DNA of 64,000 nucleotides from Streptomyces sp. ERV7 (GCF_001653515.1 NZ_LYOY01000051.1:1-64000); one strand, 5' to 3'. Shown: positions 34,733 to 44,006, numbered from the stretch's first letter. Notes: generated by a model not told the origin, from the sequence alone. Numbers and translations: made by a program.

Positions 34733-36781
34733 TCACGTCCGCTCGGGTACGGCCTGGGTGTGGAGGGTCGCGTCGGGGGCCAGTCGGGCGAGGACGGGAC
34801 GGTTGGCGGAGTCCGTTGCCAGGGAGGCCGCGCCGACCACGGCCCCGGGGACGGTGTTCCAGCGCGGGAGGCGGCCGGTGCCCAGGCGGGCCAGGCTCGT
34901 ACTGCCGTCGTTGTCGCGGGCGGCCAGAAGCACTCCGCCGGGTATGGGCTGCAGGGCGAGCGGGCCATAGCCGCGGCTGCCCAGATTGACGCGTTCGTCG
35001 CGCCACCTGTCGCCGTTGGCCGGGAGCGTGCGGACCAGCGGACGGGCCGTCCTGGCCTCGCGGAAGGCGAGGAGGAGCGAACCGTCGGGCCGGGCCAGCG
35101 CCGTGGGCGGATCGGCCGGTGCGGGCAGCCCGGTGGGGACGAGGACGAAGGGTCCCCCCGGCTTCTGCTGCGCCCAGTGGCAGACGGTGCGGTGTCCGGC
35201 GCCGAAGACGTGGACAGCCCCCTTGGCGTCGGTGACGGCGCTGAGTCCTTCTTGGACTTCGGCGCCGCCCAGGTCCCTCCAGTCGCTCCAGATACCGTCG
35301 GCTCGCTGGGTGCGGACGGAGACGCCCTTGGCCCAGTTGCGTGCGAACAGCCAGGTGGTGCCGTCGGCGCCGCGGGTCACGACGGGCCCGCCGACCCGGC
35401 GGGCGCGCTCGGGGTCGTGGTCGGGGGCGCCCAGTGAGCTCCATGCGGGGAACGGTCCGCCCTGGCGCGGCTGCTCCGTCGTGACGATCTCGCGGCGGTT
35501 GTCCTTCGCTCCGGGGCCGAGGGAGACAACGCGCTCGGCGAACAGCTGTCGGCGTCCGTCCTTCGTCAGCAAGGCAGTCAGGCCCGGCAGCAGCCCCTTG
35601 CCGGCCAGCAGCTTCGGCGCTGTCCACTTTCCGCTGCCGGGCTCGGTCTCCTGCCACATGGCGGCCTGCCCGCCGAGGACGGCGAACGCGGTCAGCCGCC
35701 CGTCCGGTGCCTGCCCCAGCTGCGGGGCGGCGGTGGGGTAGCGCAGCGAGGTGCGCTGGAGCCAGCCGGTGCCGTACGAGCGGTCCCGGCCGACGTCGTA
35801 GTCTCCGCAGCCGCCGGACGCCTTGTTGTCACAGCCCTTCGGGGAGCCTCCGTAGGCGTTGAGGACGTTCGCCTTGCCGCGGACGATCTGCGCCGGGAGC
35901 GCCTGCGGCCAGCGCTCGTTGTAGTAGCCGCGGAAGGCGGTGACGGCGTGCGGGGCCCGGTAGCGGTCGAGGGCCGCGTAGGTGAACAGCGCGGTGGCGG
36001 TGTGGTCGGGGTGGTCGGAGTAACCGCGCTGGTCGTGGTGGGCGCGGTGCTTCGCGTCGTGGACCTGCAGGTCCGGGTCGGGGTCCATGGTGCGTACGAG
36101 CGTGGGCCGGTAGCTGTCCATCAGGTAGGCCAGCGTGTCTATCAGCCCGGCGCGGGTGACCTGGTGTGATGCCCGCACGGGGGAACCGGTGCTGATGAGG
36201 GTCGGGGTGACCGTGTGGGGGGTCTCCCAGAGATGCCGCAGGTCACCGTTGGGGGTTGTGCCGCGCGAGGAGTGCTGGGACACGCCGAGAAAGATCAGTC
36301 GGATGCCGGGGCGGTGGCTCAGGACGTCCACTTCGATGGGGGTGCCGTCGGGCAGGGCGGTGGCCTGCCTCGCCCACGGTGCCCTGGTGTCACCGGTCGC
36401 CATGAGCGCGTACGCCTGGCGCAGGCCCTGCCTGCGGGCACCGGCGTAGTCGGCGACATTGGGCTTGGCGGACGACTTGCGGCCGGGGACCTTGTTGCGG
36501 CCGTCGGCCTCACCGCTGGTCACATAGACGCTGACGAGCTGGTCGTTGGCATCGATGGACTGCTGGAGATCGGGGTTCATGAAGTACAGGTCGTCGTCCG
36601 GGTGGGCGAGGATCTGCATGACCCGGGCACCGCTCGCACCGTCCCGGGACGCCTGCACCGTGCCGCGCTTGTGGACCGTTGGGGCGGCGAGCGTCGACGA
36701 GGCGGGAGTGCAGGCCGATATCGCCGCGGCAAGGGCTATGAGGCCGGCGATGAGGGCGCGGCGAGCAGGCTGTGACGGCAC
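34733..36781 (-). CDS. PIG-L family deacetylase lipoprotein with C-terminal beta-propeller-like region
   Basis: 682 residues from GTG 36781 (GAGAGA upstream); an ATG at 36874 adds 31 residues without a signal character. The signal ends in ISAC (Cys24), a plausible lipobox. The PIG-L/LmbE zinc domain (about 50-310) has QILAHPDDDLYFMNPDLQQS and the distal His cluster GYSDHPDHTATALFTYAAL. The C-terminal about 330 residues show repeated W/G-rich strands (DGRLTAFAVLGGQAAMW, RADGIWSDWRDLG), consistent with a propeller that may bind glycans. It should deacetylate an N-acetylglucosamine-containing substrate at the cell surface. The gene is unpaired. Confidence 0.88.
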   Translation of the reverse strand: MPSQPARRALIAGLIALAAAISACTPASSTLAAPTVHKRGTVQASRDGASGARVMQILAHPDDDLYFMNPDLQQSIDANDQLVSVYVTSGEADGRNKVPGRKSSAKPNVADYAGARRQGLRQAYALMATGDTRAPWARQATALPDGTPIEVDVLSHRPGIRLIFLGVSQHSSRGTTPNGDLRHLWETPHTVTPTLISTGSPVRASHQVTRAGLIDTLAYLMDSYRPTLVRTMDPDPDLQVHDAKHRAHHDQRGYSDHPDHTATALFTYAALDRYRAPHAVTAFRGYYNERWPQALPAQIVRGKANVLNAYGGSPKGCDNKASGGCGDYDVGRDRSYGTGWLQRTSLRYPTAAPQLGQAPDGRLTAFAVLGGQAAMWQETEPGSGKWTAPKLLAGKGLLPGLTALLTKDGRRQLFAERVVSLGPGAKDNRREIVTTEQPRQGGPFPAWSSLGAPDHDPERARRVGGPVVTRGADGTTWLFARNWAKGVSVRTQRADGIWSDWRDLGGAEVQEGLSAVTDAKGAVHVFGAGHRTVCHWAQQKPGGPFVLVPTGLPAPADPPTALARPDGSLLLAFREARTARPLVRTLPANGDRWRDERVNLGSRGYGPLALQPIPGGVLLAARDNDGSTSLARLGTGRLPRWNTVPGAVVGAASLATDSANRPVLARLAPDATLHTQAVPERT

Positions 36782-37257
36782 AGGGGATCTCTCACAGGTG
36801 GGCGGGCAGTTCGTACGGGCCGGGGCGCGGGACACGAAAAGACGTGCACCGGCACGGCGGTCTGCCCGAGGCACAGCACGGCGTTGACCGGGGTCGGTGA
36901 GACTTCGTCGAGCCGATCAGTGGCGCTGGGTGCGAGCAACCGTGGAGACGCTACAAAGAGCGCACGTAGGTATTCCCTCGGCTGTGTAACGACTGTCCGG
37001 ACATTGCCGTGCGAAGCTGTTAAGTCGCCGCCCTGCCCCACTGTTGAGGCCGGGTGTTTTCACGTGCTGGGCACAGCTGTGACCTGGGCCCAGGAAGCCG
37101 ATCTGTCGCCCGCGAAGACCCGACGACTCCCCCATGGTGCCCGCACGCACCCCACCACCCAGAACTATGGTGCCCCACCACATACGCCCCTGACCTGCGC
37201 ATTCCTACGGTATGGCCACACACAACCGTCCCCGCCAACCGCCAGGAAGTGCTGCTG
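36782..37257. promoter_or_regulatory. 476-bp intergenic region between divergent genes
   Basis: Two divergent genes start here (36781 and 37258). GC is slightly reduced. Open frames across it have no protein-like composition. AGGAAG at 37244-37249 is the ribosome site for the transporter ATG. No convincing promoter or operator was seen. Confidence 0.5.
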
Positions 37258-38625
37258 ATGTCCTCCCCAGCGACCTCTCCCCCAGCCCGCTCCACCCTCC
37301 CCCGCATCGTCGCCGCGAGCCTCATCGGGACGACGATCGAGTGGTACGACTTCTTTCTGTACGGGTCGGCCGCCGCGCTCGTCTTCAACAAGCTGTTCTT
37401 TCCCGGGTCCGACCCGCTCGTCGGCACGCTGCTCTCGTTCCTGACGTACGCCGTCGGGTTCGCCGCCCGGCCTCTGGGTGCGCTGGTCTTCGGGCACTTC
37501 GGGGATCGGGTCGGGCGCAAGAAGCTGCTCGTGCTGAGTCTGCTCATGATGGGTGGGGCGACCTTCTCGATCGGGCTGCTGCCGACGCATGCCACGGTCG
37601 GCTCCGCCGCGCCCGTGCTGCTCACCGCCCTGCGGCTGGTGCAGGGCTTCGCGCTCGGCGGCGAGTGGGGCGGGGCCGTGCTGCTGGTGTCGGAGCACGG
37701 GGACGCGCGGCGGCGCGGGTTCTGGGCATCCTGGCCGCAGACCGGGGCGCCCGCCGGGCAGTTGCTCGCGACCGGCGTGCTCTCCGCGCTCACCGCGCTG
37801 CTCTCCGACGACGCCTTCCTCTCCTGGGGCTGGCGGGTGCCGTTCCTGCTGTCCGGGGTGCTGGTCCTCGTAGGGCTGTGGATACGGCTGTCGGTCGATG
37901 AATCACCCCTGTTCAAGGCCGCGTTGGAGCAAGCGGAGGCGCGTCGGGCCGCCGAGCCCGACCGGGTGGCGGAGAAGCTGCCGCTCGTCGCCGTGCTGCG
38001 CGACCACTGGCGCGACGTACTGGTCGCGATGGGCGCCCGCATGGCGGAGAACATCAGCTACTACGTGATCACCGCGTTCATCCTCGTGTACGCGACGACC
38101 TCGGCCGGGATGGCCAAGCAGACCGCGCTGAACGCCGTACTGATCGCCTCCGCCGTGCACTTCGCGGTGATCCCCGCCTGGGGCGCGCTCTCCGACCGGA
38201 TCGGGCGGCGGCCCGTCTATCTGATCGGCGCGGTGGGTGTCGGCGCCTGGATGTTCCCCTTCTTCTCGCTGATCGACACGGGCGACTTCGGCAACCTCGT
38301 CCTCGCCGTCACCGTCGGGCTGGTGTTCCACGGGGCCATGTACGCGCCCCAGGCCGCTTTCTTCACCGAGATGTTCGCGACCCGGATGCGCTATTCGGGA
38401 GCCTCGATCGGCGCCCAGTTCGCCTCGGTCGCCGCAGGCGCGCCCGCCCCGCTCATCGCCACCGCCCTCCTCAAGGACTACGACAGCTCCACCCCCATCG
38501 CCCTCTATGTGATCGCGGCCGCCCTCCTCACGGTGATCGCGCTGATCTGTGCCCACGAGACGCGCCACCGCGACCTCGCGGAGGTCGACGCCGAGAGCCG
38601 CCCCCAGGACTCCGTCAGCGTCTGA
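37258..38625 (+). CDS. MFS transporter, metabolite:H+ symporter (MHS) family
   Basis: 455 residues with twelve predicted helices. The family hallmarks are at the start: IVAASLIGTTIEWYDFFLYG, FGHFGDRVGRKKLLVLSLLMMGG (loop 2-3 signature), GGEWGGAVLLVSEH, and GALSDRIGRRPVYLIG in the second half. MHS members import organic acids, betaines or shikimate with protons. The gene converges, with an 11-base overlap, on a GAF/PucR regulator that heads 3-hydroxybutyrate dehydrogenase. A carboxylate such as 3-hydroxybutyrate is therefore an attractive but unproven substrate. Confidence 0.92.
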   Translation: MSSPATSPPARSTLPRIVAASLIGTTIEWYDFFLYGSAAALVFNKLFFPGSDPLVGTLLSFLTYAVGFAARPLGALVFGHFGDRVGRKKLLVLSLLMMGGATFSIGLLPTHATVGSAAPVLLTALRLVQGFALGGEWGGAVLLVSEHGDARRRGFWASWPQTGAPAGQLLATGVLSALTALLSDDAFLSWGWRVPFLLSGVLVLVGLWIRLSVDESPLFKAALEQAEARRAAEPDRVAEKLPLVAVLRDHWRDVLVAMGARMAENISYYVITAFILVYATTSAGMAKQTALNAVLIASAVHFAVIPAWGALSDRIGRRPVYLIGAVGVGAWMFPFFSLIDTGDFGNLVLAVTVGLVFHGAMYAPQAAFFTEMFATRMRYSGASIGAQFASVAAGAPAPLIATALLKDYDSSTPIALYVIAAALLTVIALICAHETRHRDLAEVDAESRPQDSVSV

Positions 38626-40531
38626 CGGCCGCCGACATCAGATGGAGCCGCAGCGCCAGCTGGATCTCCAGCGCTCGGGCCGGACACTGCCAGTCCGGCC
38701 CGAGCAGCCTGCCTATCCGCTCCAGCCGCTGGGCCACCGTGTTCACATGGACGTGCAGATCGTCCTTGGTACGCGCGGGGCTCATCCCGCTCGCGAAGTA
38801 CGCGTCGAGGGTGCGCACCAAGTCGGTGCCGCGCCTCTCGTCGTACGCCACGACCGCGCCCAGTGTCCGGTCGACGAAGCCCTCGATGTCCCGGGTGTCC
38901 GCGAGGAGCAGCCCGAGGAAGCCGAGGTCCTGGGCGGCCGCGCCCTCGCCGGGGCGGCCGAGCAGCCGCAGCGCCTCCAGGCAGCGGCGCGCCTCCGCGT
39001 ACGCCTCGGATATCTCGCCGGGCCGGGCCGCCGGGGCTTCGACGGGGGCCGAGGCGCCCACCGTGACCCGCTCGTGCAGGGCGCCGCCGAGTTGCCTGGC
39101 CAGCTGCCGGGCGACCTCGGCCGGGGTGTCGGCCGGGCCCAGCGGCAGCAGCAGGACCGTCCCTCCGTCACGGGTCGCGGCCAGGCCGTGCCGGGTCGCC
39201 GCCAGATGCGCGGCGGCCGAGCCCATCCGCTGCCGGTCGGCGGTCCGCCGCTCCGCGGTGCCGTCCTCGGGGCTCTCGATCCGGGCGGCGAGGACCACGT
39301 GCGGCGCGTCCAGGTCGGCCCGCAGCCGGGCTGCCCGGTCGCGCAGCAGCCGGGGGTCGCGGCCGGGTGCGTCCAGGAGGTCGTCCAGGAGCTCGCCGCG
39401 CACGCGCTGTTCGGCCTCGCCCGCCGAGCGCCGGGCGAGCAGCAGCAGTGAGGTGACCATCGCGGCCCGCTCCAGGGTGCGGCGGTCCACCGGGTCGAGC
39501 GCCGGGTGGCCGCGCAGCACCAGTGCGCCCAGCACCTCGTCGCCCGCCGCGACCGTGGCCACCCAGTCCCTTCCGTTGCGGACCGCGTGGCCGTCCGTGC
39601 CCGTCAGCTCCAGGGCGGTGAAGGCCGCCGAGTCGGCGTCGGCGAACTCGACCGTGCCGTCCAGGACTTCGGAGACGGCGCTCGCCACGTCGTGCACCCC
39701 GCCGCCGCGCAGCACCAGTTCGGTGAGCCGGTCGTGGACCTCGGAGGCGCGCTCCAGGACCGCGCTGTGGTCCCGGATGATCTCGTTGGCCCGCTCCAGC
39801 TCGGCCAGCGCCGACCGGGTCTCGGCGAGCAGGTTGGCGGTGTCTATGGCCACGGCGGCGTGTGCGGCGAAGGAGCCGAGCAGGGCGATCTCCTCGCGCG
39901 CGAAGACGCGGCTGTGCCGGTCGGCGGCGAACAGCACGCCGATCACGCTGCTGCCGAGCATCAGCGGTACGCCGAGGATCGCGACCAGGCCCTCGTCGCG
40001 CACTCCGGTGTCGATCGTCCGGGTGTGCTGGAAGCGCTCGTCGTCGAAGTAGCTCGACGTCACATACGGTCTGGCGGTCTGGGCCACGAGGCCGCCCAGG
40101 CCCTCGCCCATGCCGAGCCGCAGCTGCTGGAAGCGGGCGGCCACCGACCCTTCGGTGACGCGCATATAAGTGTCGCCCGCCACCGGGTCGTTGAGGCTGA
40201 GGTAGGCGACCTCGGTGCCCAGCAGGGAACGCGCGCGCTGCACGATCGCACGCAGCACCGCGTCCAGGTCGCGCAGCCCCGCGAGGTCGTGGGCGGTCTC
40301 GAAGAGCGCCGACAGCTCGGCCCCTCTGCGCCGTCTGCCCTCCAGGTCGGCGCGGACCCGCAGGGCGAGCTGCCGGGCGGACTCCAGGGCGGCCAGCGCC
40401 TCGGGTCCGGCGCCGTCGGCGCGGGCGAGCAGCGCGGGCCGGTCGTACGCCTCGGCGGCCGCGCCGCGCGCCAGAAGCTCCAGGTAGGGAGCCTCCGCGT
40501 ACTCGGTGGACTGCGGGTGATCGTGGGACAT
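38615..40531 (-). CDS. GAF-domain PucR/CdaR-type transcriptional regulator
   Basis: 638 residues from ATG 40531; a longer frame to 40663 adds an Arg-rich lead. The GAF domain is at about 85-225 (RDLDAVLRAIVQRARSLLGT, VLFAADRHSRVFAREEIALL). A coiled linker (about 225-270) and a CdaR_GGDEF-like region (about 400-520) follow. The C-terminal HTH_30 reads LVRTLDAYFASGMSPARTKD then LHVHVNTVAQRLERIGRLLG. It probably binds a small ligand through GAF and regulates the adjacent 3-hydroxybutyrate dehydrogenase on the same strand and/or the convergent MHS transporter. Upstream DNA has a run of GCGGTC motifs and one DnaA box. Confidence 0.9.
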   Translation of the reverse strand: MSHDHPQSTEYAEAPYLELLARGAAAEAYDRPALLARADGAGPEALAALESARQLALRVRADLEGRRRRGAELSALFETAHDLAGLRDLDAVLRAIVQRARSLLGTEVAYLSLNDPVAGDTYMRVTEGSVAARFQQLRLGMGEGLGGLVAQTARPYVTSSYFDDERFQHTRTIDTGVRDEGLVAILGVPLMLGSSVIGVLFAADRHSRVFAREEIALLGSFAAHAAVAIDTANLLAETRSALAELERANEIIRDHSAVLERASEVHDRLTELVLRGGGVHDVASAVSEVLDGTVEFADADSAAFTALELTGTDGHAVRNGRDWVATVAAGDEVLGALVLRGHPALDPVDRRTLERAAMVTSLLLLARRSAGEAEQRVRGELLDDLLDAPGRDPRLLRDRAARLRADLDAPHVVLAARIESPEDGTAERRTADRQRMGSAAAHLAATRHGLAATRDGGTVLLLPLGPADTPAEVARQLARQLGGALHERVTVGASAPVEAPAARPGEISEAYAEARRCLEALRLLGRPGEGAAAQDLGFLGLLLADTRDIEGFVDRTLGAVVAYDERRGTDLVRTLDAYFASGMSPARTKDDLHVHVNTVAQRLERIGRLLGPDWQCPARALEIQLALRLHLMSAAVRR

Positions 40532-40572
40532 GTTCACAGGGATACCTGCCGTACGGGCGGCCGCGCCAGCCC

Positions 40573-40697
40573 TGTGGACAACTGTTGGCAGGCGCCGGTC
40601 AAGAAGCGGAGGTGCGGTGGTGGCGCGGCGGCGCGCGGTCCGGTTCGACGCGCGGTCGGTCACGCGGTCAGGTCGCGCGGTCGGGTCAGTGCGCGGT
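40573..40697. promoter_or_regulatory. GCGGTC motif cluster and a single DnaA box upstream of the GAF regulator
   Basis: GCGGTC occurs at 40635, 40652, 40664, 40677 and 40692. TGTGGACAA at 40573-40581 is, on the minus strand, a perfect TTGTCCACA DnaA box. The cluster spans the 3' end of the dehydrogenase gene and the space before the regulator. Confidence 0.4.
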
Positions 40698-41489
40698 CCA
40701 GCCGCCGTCCAGGGCGAGCGAGGTGCCGGTGATGAACGAGGCCTGCGGGGCGCAGAGGTAGGCGACGGCCTCGGCGACCTCGGACGGCTCGACCAGCCGT
40801 TTGAGCGCCGAGTCCTTGAGGAGCACCTCGGTCAGGACACGTTCCTCGGGGATGCCGTGGGCGGCCGCCTGGTCGGCGATCTGCCGCTCGACGAGCGGGG
40901 TGCGCACATAGCCGGGGCTGACGCAGTTCGAGGTGACGCCGTGCTGTGCGCCTTCCAGAGCGGCGGTCTTGGAGAGCCCTTCGAGGCCGTGCTTGGCGGC
41001 GACATAGGCCGACTTGTACGCGGAGGCCCGCAGCCCGTGCACCGAGGAGATGTTGACGATGCGGCCCCAGCCCTGCCCGTACATGTGCGGAAGCGACCCT
41101 CTGATCAGCCGGAACGGCGCTTCCAGCATCACCGTGAGCACGGTGTGGAACACCTCGGGCGGGAACTCCTCGATGGGGCGCACGAGTTGCAGCCCCGCGT
41201 TGTTCACCAGGATGTCGGTGCCGGTGGCGGCCTGCTCGGCGGCTTCGAGGTCGGTCAGGTCCAGGACCAGCGGCTCGATGGATCCGGCGAGGCCCGCGCC
41301 CTGTGCGGCGAGGGCGTCGAGGCCCGCGCCGTCCCGGTCGACGGCCCGCACCTTGGCGCCGGCGGCCACCAGGCGCAGGGCGCAGGCCCGGCCGATGCCG
41401 CCTGCGGCCCCGGTGACCAGGGCGGTGCGGCCGCCCAGGTCGAGCTCGACGGACGGGGGGACGGGACCCGGTGTGGTGGGCGTGGTCAT
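40686..41489 (-). CDS. 3-Hydroxybutyrate dehydrogenase-type short-chain dehydrogenase
   Basis: 267 residues from ATG 41489. Rossmann motif TGAAGGIGRACALRL, NNAG in ILVNNAGLQLV, catalytic Ser in INISSVHGLRAS and the YxxxK pair in YKSAYVAAKHGLEGLSKTAA. The segment LVRPIEEFPPEVFHTVLTVM and the C-terminal SFITGTSLALDGGWTAH are typical of BDH1-type 3-hydroxybutyrate dehydrogenases, which oxidise (R)-3-hydroxybutyrate to acetoacetate with NAD. It precedes, on the same strand, the GAF/PucR regulator. A nearby MHS transporter may supply substrate. Confidence 0.9.
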   Translation of the reverse strand: MTTPTTPGPVPPSVELDLGGRTALVTGAAGGIGRACALRLVAAGAKVRAVDRDGAGLDALAAQGAGLAGSIEPLVLDLTDLEAAEQAATGTDILVNNAGLQLVRPIEEFPPEVFHTVLTVMLEAPFRLIRGSLPHMYGQGWGRIVNISSVHGLRASAYKSAYVAAKHGLEGLSKTAALEGAQHGVTSNCVSPGYVRTPLVERQIADQAAAHGIPEERVLTEVLLKDSALKRLVEPSEVAEAVAYLCAPQASFITGTSLALDGGWTAH

Positions 41490-41545
41490 GTTCTCGACCC
41501 TAGGCAGTGCGCCCGCCCACCACCCATGTGGTCCGGGCCCACACT

Positions 41546-42025
41546 TCAGTGCTCGGTCATAGGCGCGAACCATGTCGGTTCATCGGTCATCGCCTGTTTG
41601 ATCCGGAAGAGCGAGGACTCATCCAGCTCCGGCAGCGCGTCGACGGAGAACCAGCCGACCTCCAGGGACTCGTCGTCGTTGACGCGCGCCTCGCCGCCGA
41701 CGGCCCGGCACTTGAGGCAGATGTCCATGAACTGGCAGCGGTCGCCGTTGGGGTAGGTGACCGGGCGCAGCGCGTCCACCAGGACGACCCTCTCCACGAC
41801 GCACCGCACGGCGGTCTCTTCGTACACCTCGCGCACGGCGGTCTCGGCGGGCTGTTCGCCGGGCTCGGGTATCCCGCCGAGGATCGCCCACTCGCCGGTG
41901 TCGACGCGTCGGCAGAGCAGCACCCGGCCCTCGTCGTCGAAGACCACCATGCTGATGCCCGGGAGGAACAGCAGCTGGTGGCCGGCCGAGGCACGGATCT
42001 CGCGGATGAAGTCTGGTGTCGCCAT
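41546..42025 (-). CDS. NUDIX hydrolase
   Basis: 159 residues. The Nudix box reads GGIPEPGEQPAETAVREVYE followed by ETAV. The usual Gly near the end of the box is Ala, but all acidic metal ligands (REVYEE) are kept. It hydrolyses a nucleoside-diphosphate-linked compound; the substrate is not evident. The N-terminal FIREIRASAGHQLLFLPGIS resembles a large group of actinobacterial Nudix proteins of unknown substrate. It lies 10 bp after lnt and 56 bp before the dehydrogenase on the same strand, suggesting co-transcription. Confidence 0.92.
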   Translation of the reverse strand: MATPDFIREIRASAGHQLLFLPGISMVVFDDEGRVLLCRRVDTGEWAILGGIPEPGEQPAETAVREVYEETAVRCVVERVVLVDALRPVTYPNGDRCQFMDICLKCRAVGGEARVNDDESLEVGWFSVDALPELDESSLFRIKQAMTDEPTWFAPMTEH

Positions 42026-42035
42026 GCCCTCGACC

Positions 42036-43670
42036 CTAACTAGCCTGTGCCGCGTCGTTCTCCGGGGCGCGACGCGCGCGTACGGTACGGCTCACCGCCC
42101 AGCCGAGGCCCGCCGCCGCGAGCGCCACCAGGGTCCACTCGGGTGCGGTGCCGAGCCGGGTGGCCGGGGTCTCGGAGGAGCGCAGCGGCACCTTGGCGAC
42201 CAGCGAGTCGGGCGTGAACATCTTCGTCTTCTGGACGACTTCCCCGTCCGGCATGATCACCGCGCTGACCCCGCTGGTCACCGGGACGGTGACGGTCCGG
42301 CTGTGCTCGACCGCGCGCACCCGCGACATGGCGAGCTGCTGGTAGGTCATCTCGCTGCGGTCGAAGGTCGCGTTGTTGCTGGGTACGGAGATGATCTGCG
42401 CGCCATGGGTGACGGTGTCGCGCACGGCCCAGTCGAACGCCGCCTCGTAGCAGGTGGCGATGCCGACCCGGGTGCCCGCCATGTCGAACACACCGGCCTC
42501 GGTGCCGCGGCTGAAGTCCTGGCGGACCATGGAGACATAGCCCGGGCCGAACTTCTTGATGAGGCCGCGCAGCGGGATGTACTCGCCGAAGGGCTGGATC
42601 TGCCGCTTGTCGTAGGTGGCTCCGGGACCCGTCCTCGGGTCCCACAGCACCTGCTCGTTGAAGAGCTGTCCGTCGGGGCGCTCGACGACCGCGCCCACCG
42701 AGATGGGCGCGCCGATCGCCTTGGCGGCCCGGTCGATGTCGGTGTACGCCTGCGCGTCGGTGTACGGGTCGACGTCCGAGGAGTTCTCCGGCCAGAGCAC
42801 GAAGTCGGGCTTGGCGGCCTTGCCCGCCTCGACCCGGTCGGCGAGGCGCAGGGTCTCGCGCACGTGGTAGTCGAGCACCGCGCGGCGCTGCTCGTTGAAG
42901 TCGAGGCCCAGGCGCGGCACATTGCCCTGGATCACGGCGACGGTGGCGGTGCCGTTCTCGGCCGCGTCGCTGACCAGCGGGGTCGCGGCGAAGGCGGCGG
43001 CGACCGGGGCGAGCAGGGTGGCCAGGGCGGCGGCCGCGGCCCCCTTGCGCAGGGCGCCGGTGGCGCGCGGGCGCAGGGCCTGGCGCACGCACTCGTAGAG
43101 CCCGAAGCCGCAGAGCACGACGGCGAAGCCGAGGACGGGAGTGCCGCCGAGGGCGGCGAGCGGCAGGAACACGCCGTCCGCCTGGCCGAAGGCGAGCTTG
43201 CCCCAGGGGAAGCCGCCGAACGGCACGCGCGCGCGTGCCGCCTCGGAGGCGATCCACATCGCCGCGCCCCACACCGGCCACCCGGGCAGCCGCGAGACGA
43301 CCGCCATCCCGGCACCGGCGGCGGCTACCCCGACCGCCTCGATGGCCGCGAGGGCCAGCCACGGGCCGGGGCCGACCTCCACACCGGTCCAGACGAGCAG
43401 CGGCAGCAGGAAGCCGAGACCGAAGAGGTAGCCGAGACCGAACCCGGCCTTCCAGGTCCGCCCGCGCAGACACCAGCCGAGGAGTGCGAAGGCGGGCACC
43501 GCCAGCCACCACAGGGGCCGGGGCGGGAAGCTCAGGTACAGGAGCACACCGGACAGCGCGGCCGTGGCGGGCCGTACGAGCCGGTGCAGCAGCCGACGTC
43601 CGCGCGAGGCGGTGGCGGGCTGCGGTTCGAGCTGCTCTGGCTCGGCTGTGGGGGTGGTGGTCGTGCTCAC
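42036..43670 (-). CDS. lnt: Apolipoprotein N-acyltransferase
   Basis: 544 residues from GTG 43670; ATG 43733 is an alternative that would run through an operator-like repeat, so I prefer the shorter form. Six to seven helices (about 30-215) precede a nitrilase-type catalytic domain. Its triad members Glu, Lys and Cys fall in VLWPENSSDV, ATYDKRQIQPFGEYIPL and VGIATCYEAAFDW. A last helix lies at the C-terminus. It transfers a third acyl chain to the N-terminal Cys of lipoproteins. This is noteworthy in a Gram-positive but established for Streptomyces. Several lipoproteins in the window are possible substrates. The gene is followed at 10 bp by NUDIX. Confidence 0.93.
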   Translation of the reverse strand: MSTTTTPTAEPEQLEPQPATASRGRRLLHRLVRPATAALSGVLLYLSFPPRPLWWLAVPAFALLGWCLRGRTWKAGFGLGYLFGLGFLLPLLVWTGVEVGPGPWLALAAIEAVGVAAAGAGMAVVSRLPGWPVWGAAMWIASEAARARVPFGGFPWGKLAFGQADGVFLPLAALGGTPVLGFAVVLCGFGLYECVRQALRPRATGALRKGAAAAALATLLAPVAAAFAATPLVSDAAENGTATVAVIQGNVPRLGLDFNEQRRAVLDYHVRETLRLADRVEAGKAAKPDFVLWPENSSDVDPYTDAQAYTDIDRAAKAIGAPISVGAVVERPDGQLFNEQVLWDPRTGPGATYDKRQIQPFGEYIPLRGLIKKFGPGYVSMVRQDFSRGTEAGVFDMAGTRVGIATCYEAAFDWAVRDTVTHGAQIISVPSNNATFDRSEMTYQQLAMSRVRAVEHSRTVTVPVTSGVSAVIMPDGEVVQKTKMFTPDSLVAKVPLRSSETPATRLGTAPEWTLVALAAAGLGWAVSRTVRARRAPENDAAQAS

Positions 43671-43731
43671 CCGGCGGAGTCTACGGCCGCGAGCTGTGCC
43701 TGCGTCAGACCGGTTCGTACAGTAACCGTCC

Positions 43732-43843
43732 ATATGCGCACGATCACCGTCGATATGCGCACGATCGGTACGTCCACACGCGTACGGGCATCGGACCACA
43801 CCCCAGCCGGAACGTTTCCGCACGATCTGTACCCAGATCGTGC
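43732..43843. promoter_or_regulatory. GCACGATC operator-like cluster (direct and inverted repeats)
   Basis: ATATGCGCACGATC occurs at 43732-43745 and 43753-43766, exactly 21 bp apart. GCACGATCTG at 43820-43829 pairs perfectly with 43834-43843 around a 4-base loop. The shared core GCACGATC thus appears three times directly and once inverted, between the divergent lnt and O-antigen-ligase-like genes. Confidence 0.65.
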
Positions 43844-44006
43844 CCGACGCCACTACGGTGTGCGCAGTCCGTAAGACGGCCGGGGGGCGGGGATGAGCGC
43901 ACAGACAGGCCGGTCCGCCGTACCCCCGACGCCACTACGGTGTGCGCAGTCCGTAAGACGGCCGGGGGGCGGGGATGAGCGCACAGACAGGCCGGTCCGC
44001 CGTACC
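43843..44006. repeat. Exact 82-bp tandem duplication (two copies)
   Basis: 43843-43924 and 43925-44006 are identical. Each contains the ribosome site GGGGCGGGG and the ATGAGCGCACAGACAGGCCG start of the downstream gene. Only the second copy is in frame with the body of the gene. Confidence 0.96.

Noticed and set aside
36884-37258. Possible small genes in the PIG-L/MHS intergenic region
   Set aside because: Frames on both strands have random composition, no ribosome sites and no recognisable helices or motifs.
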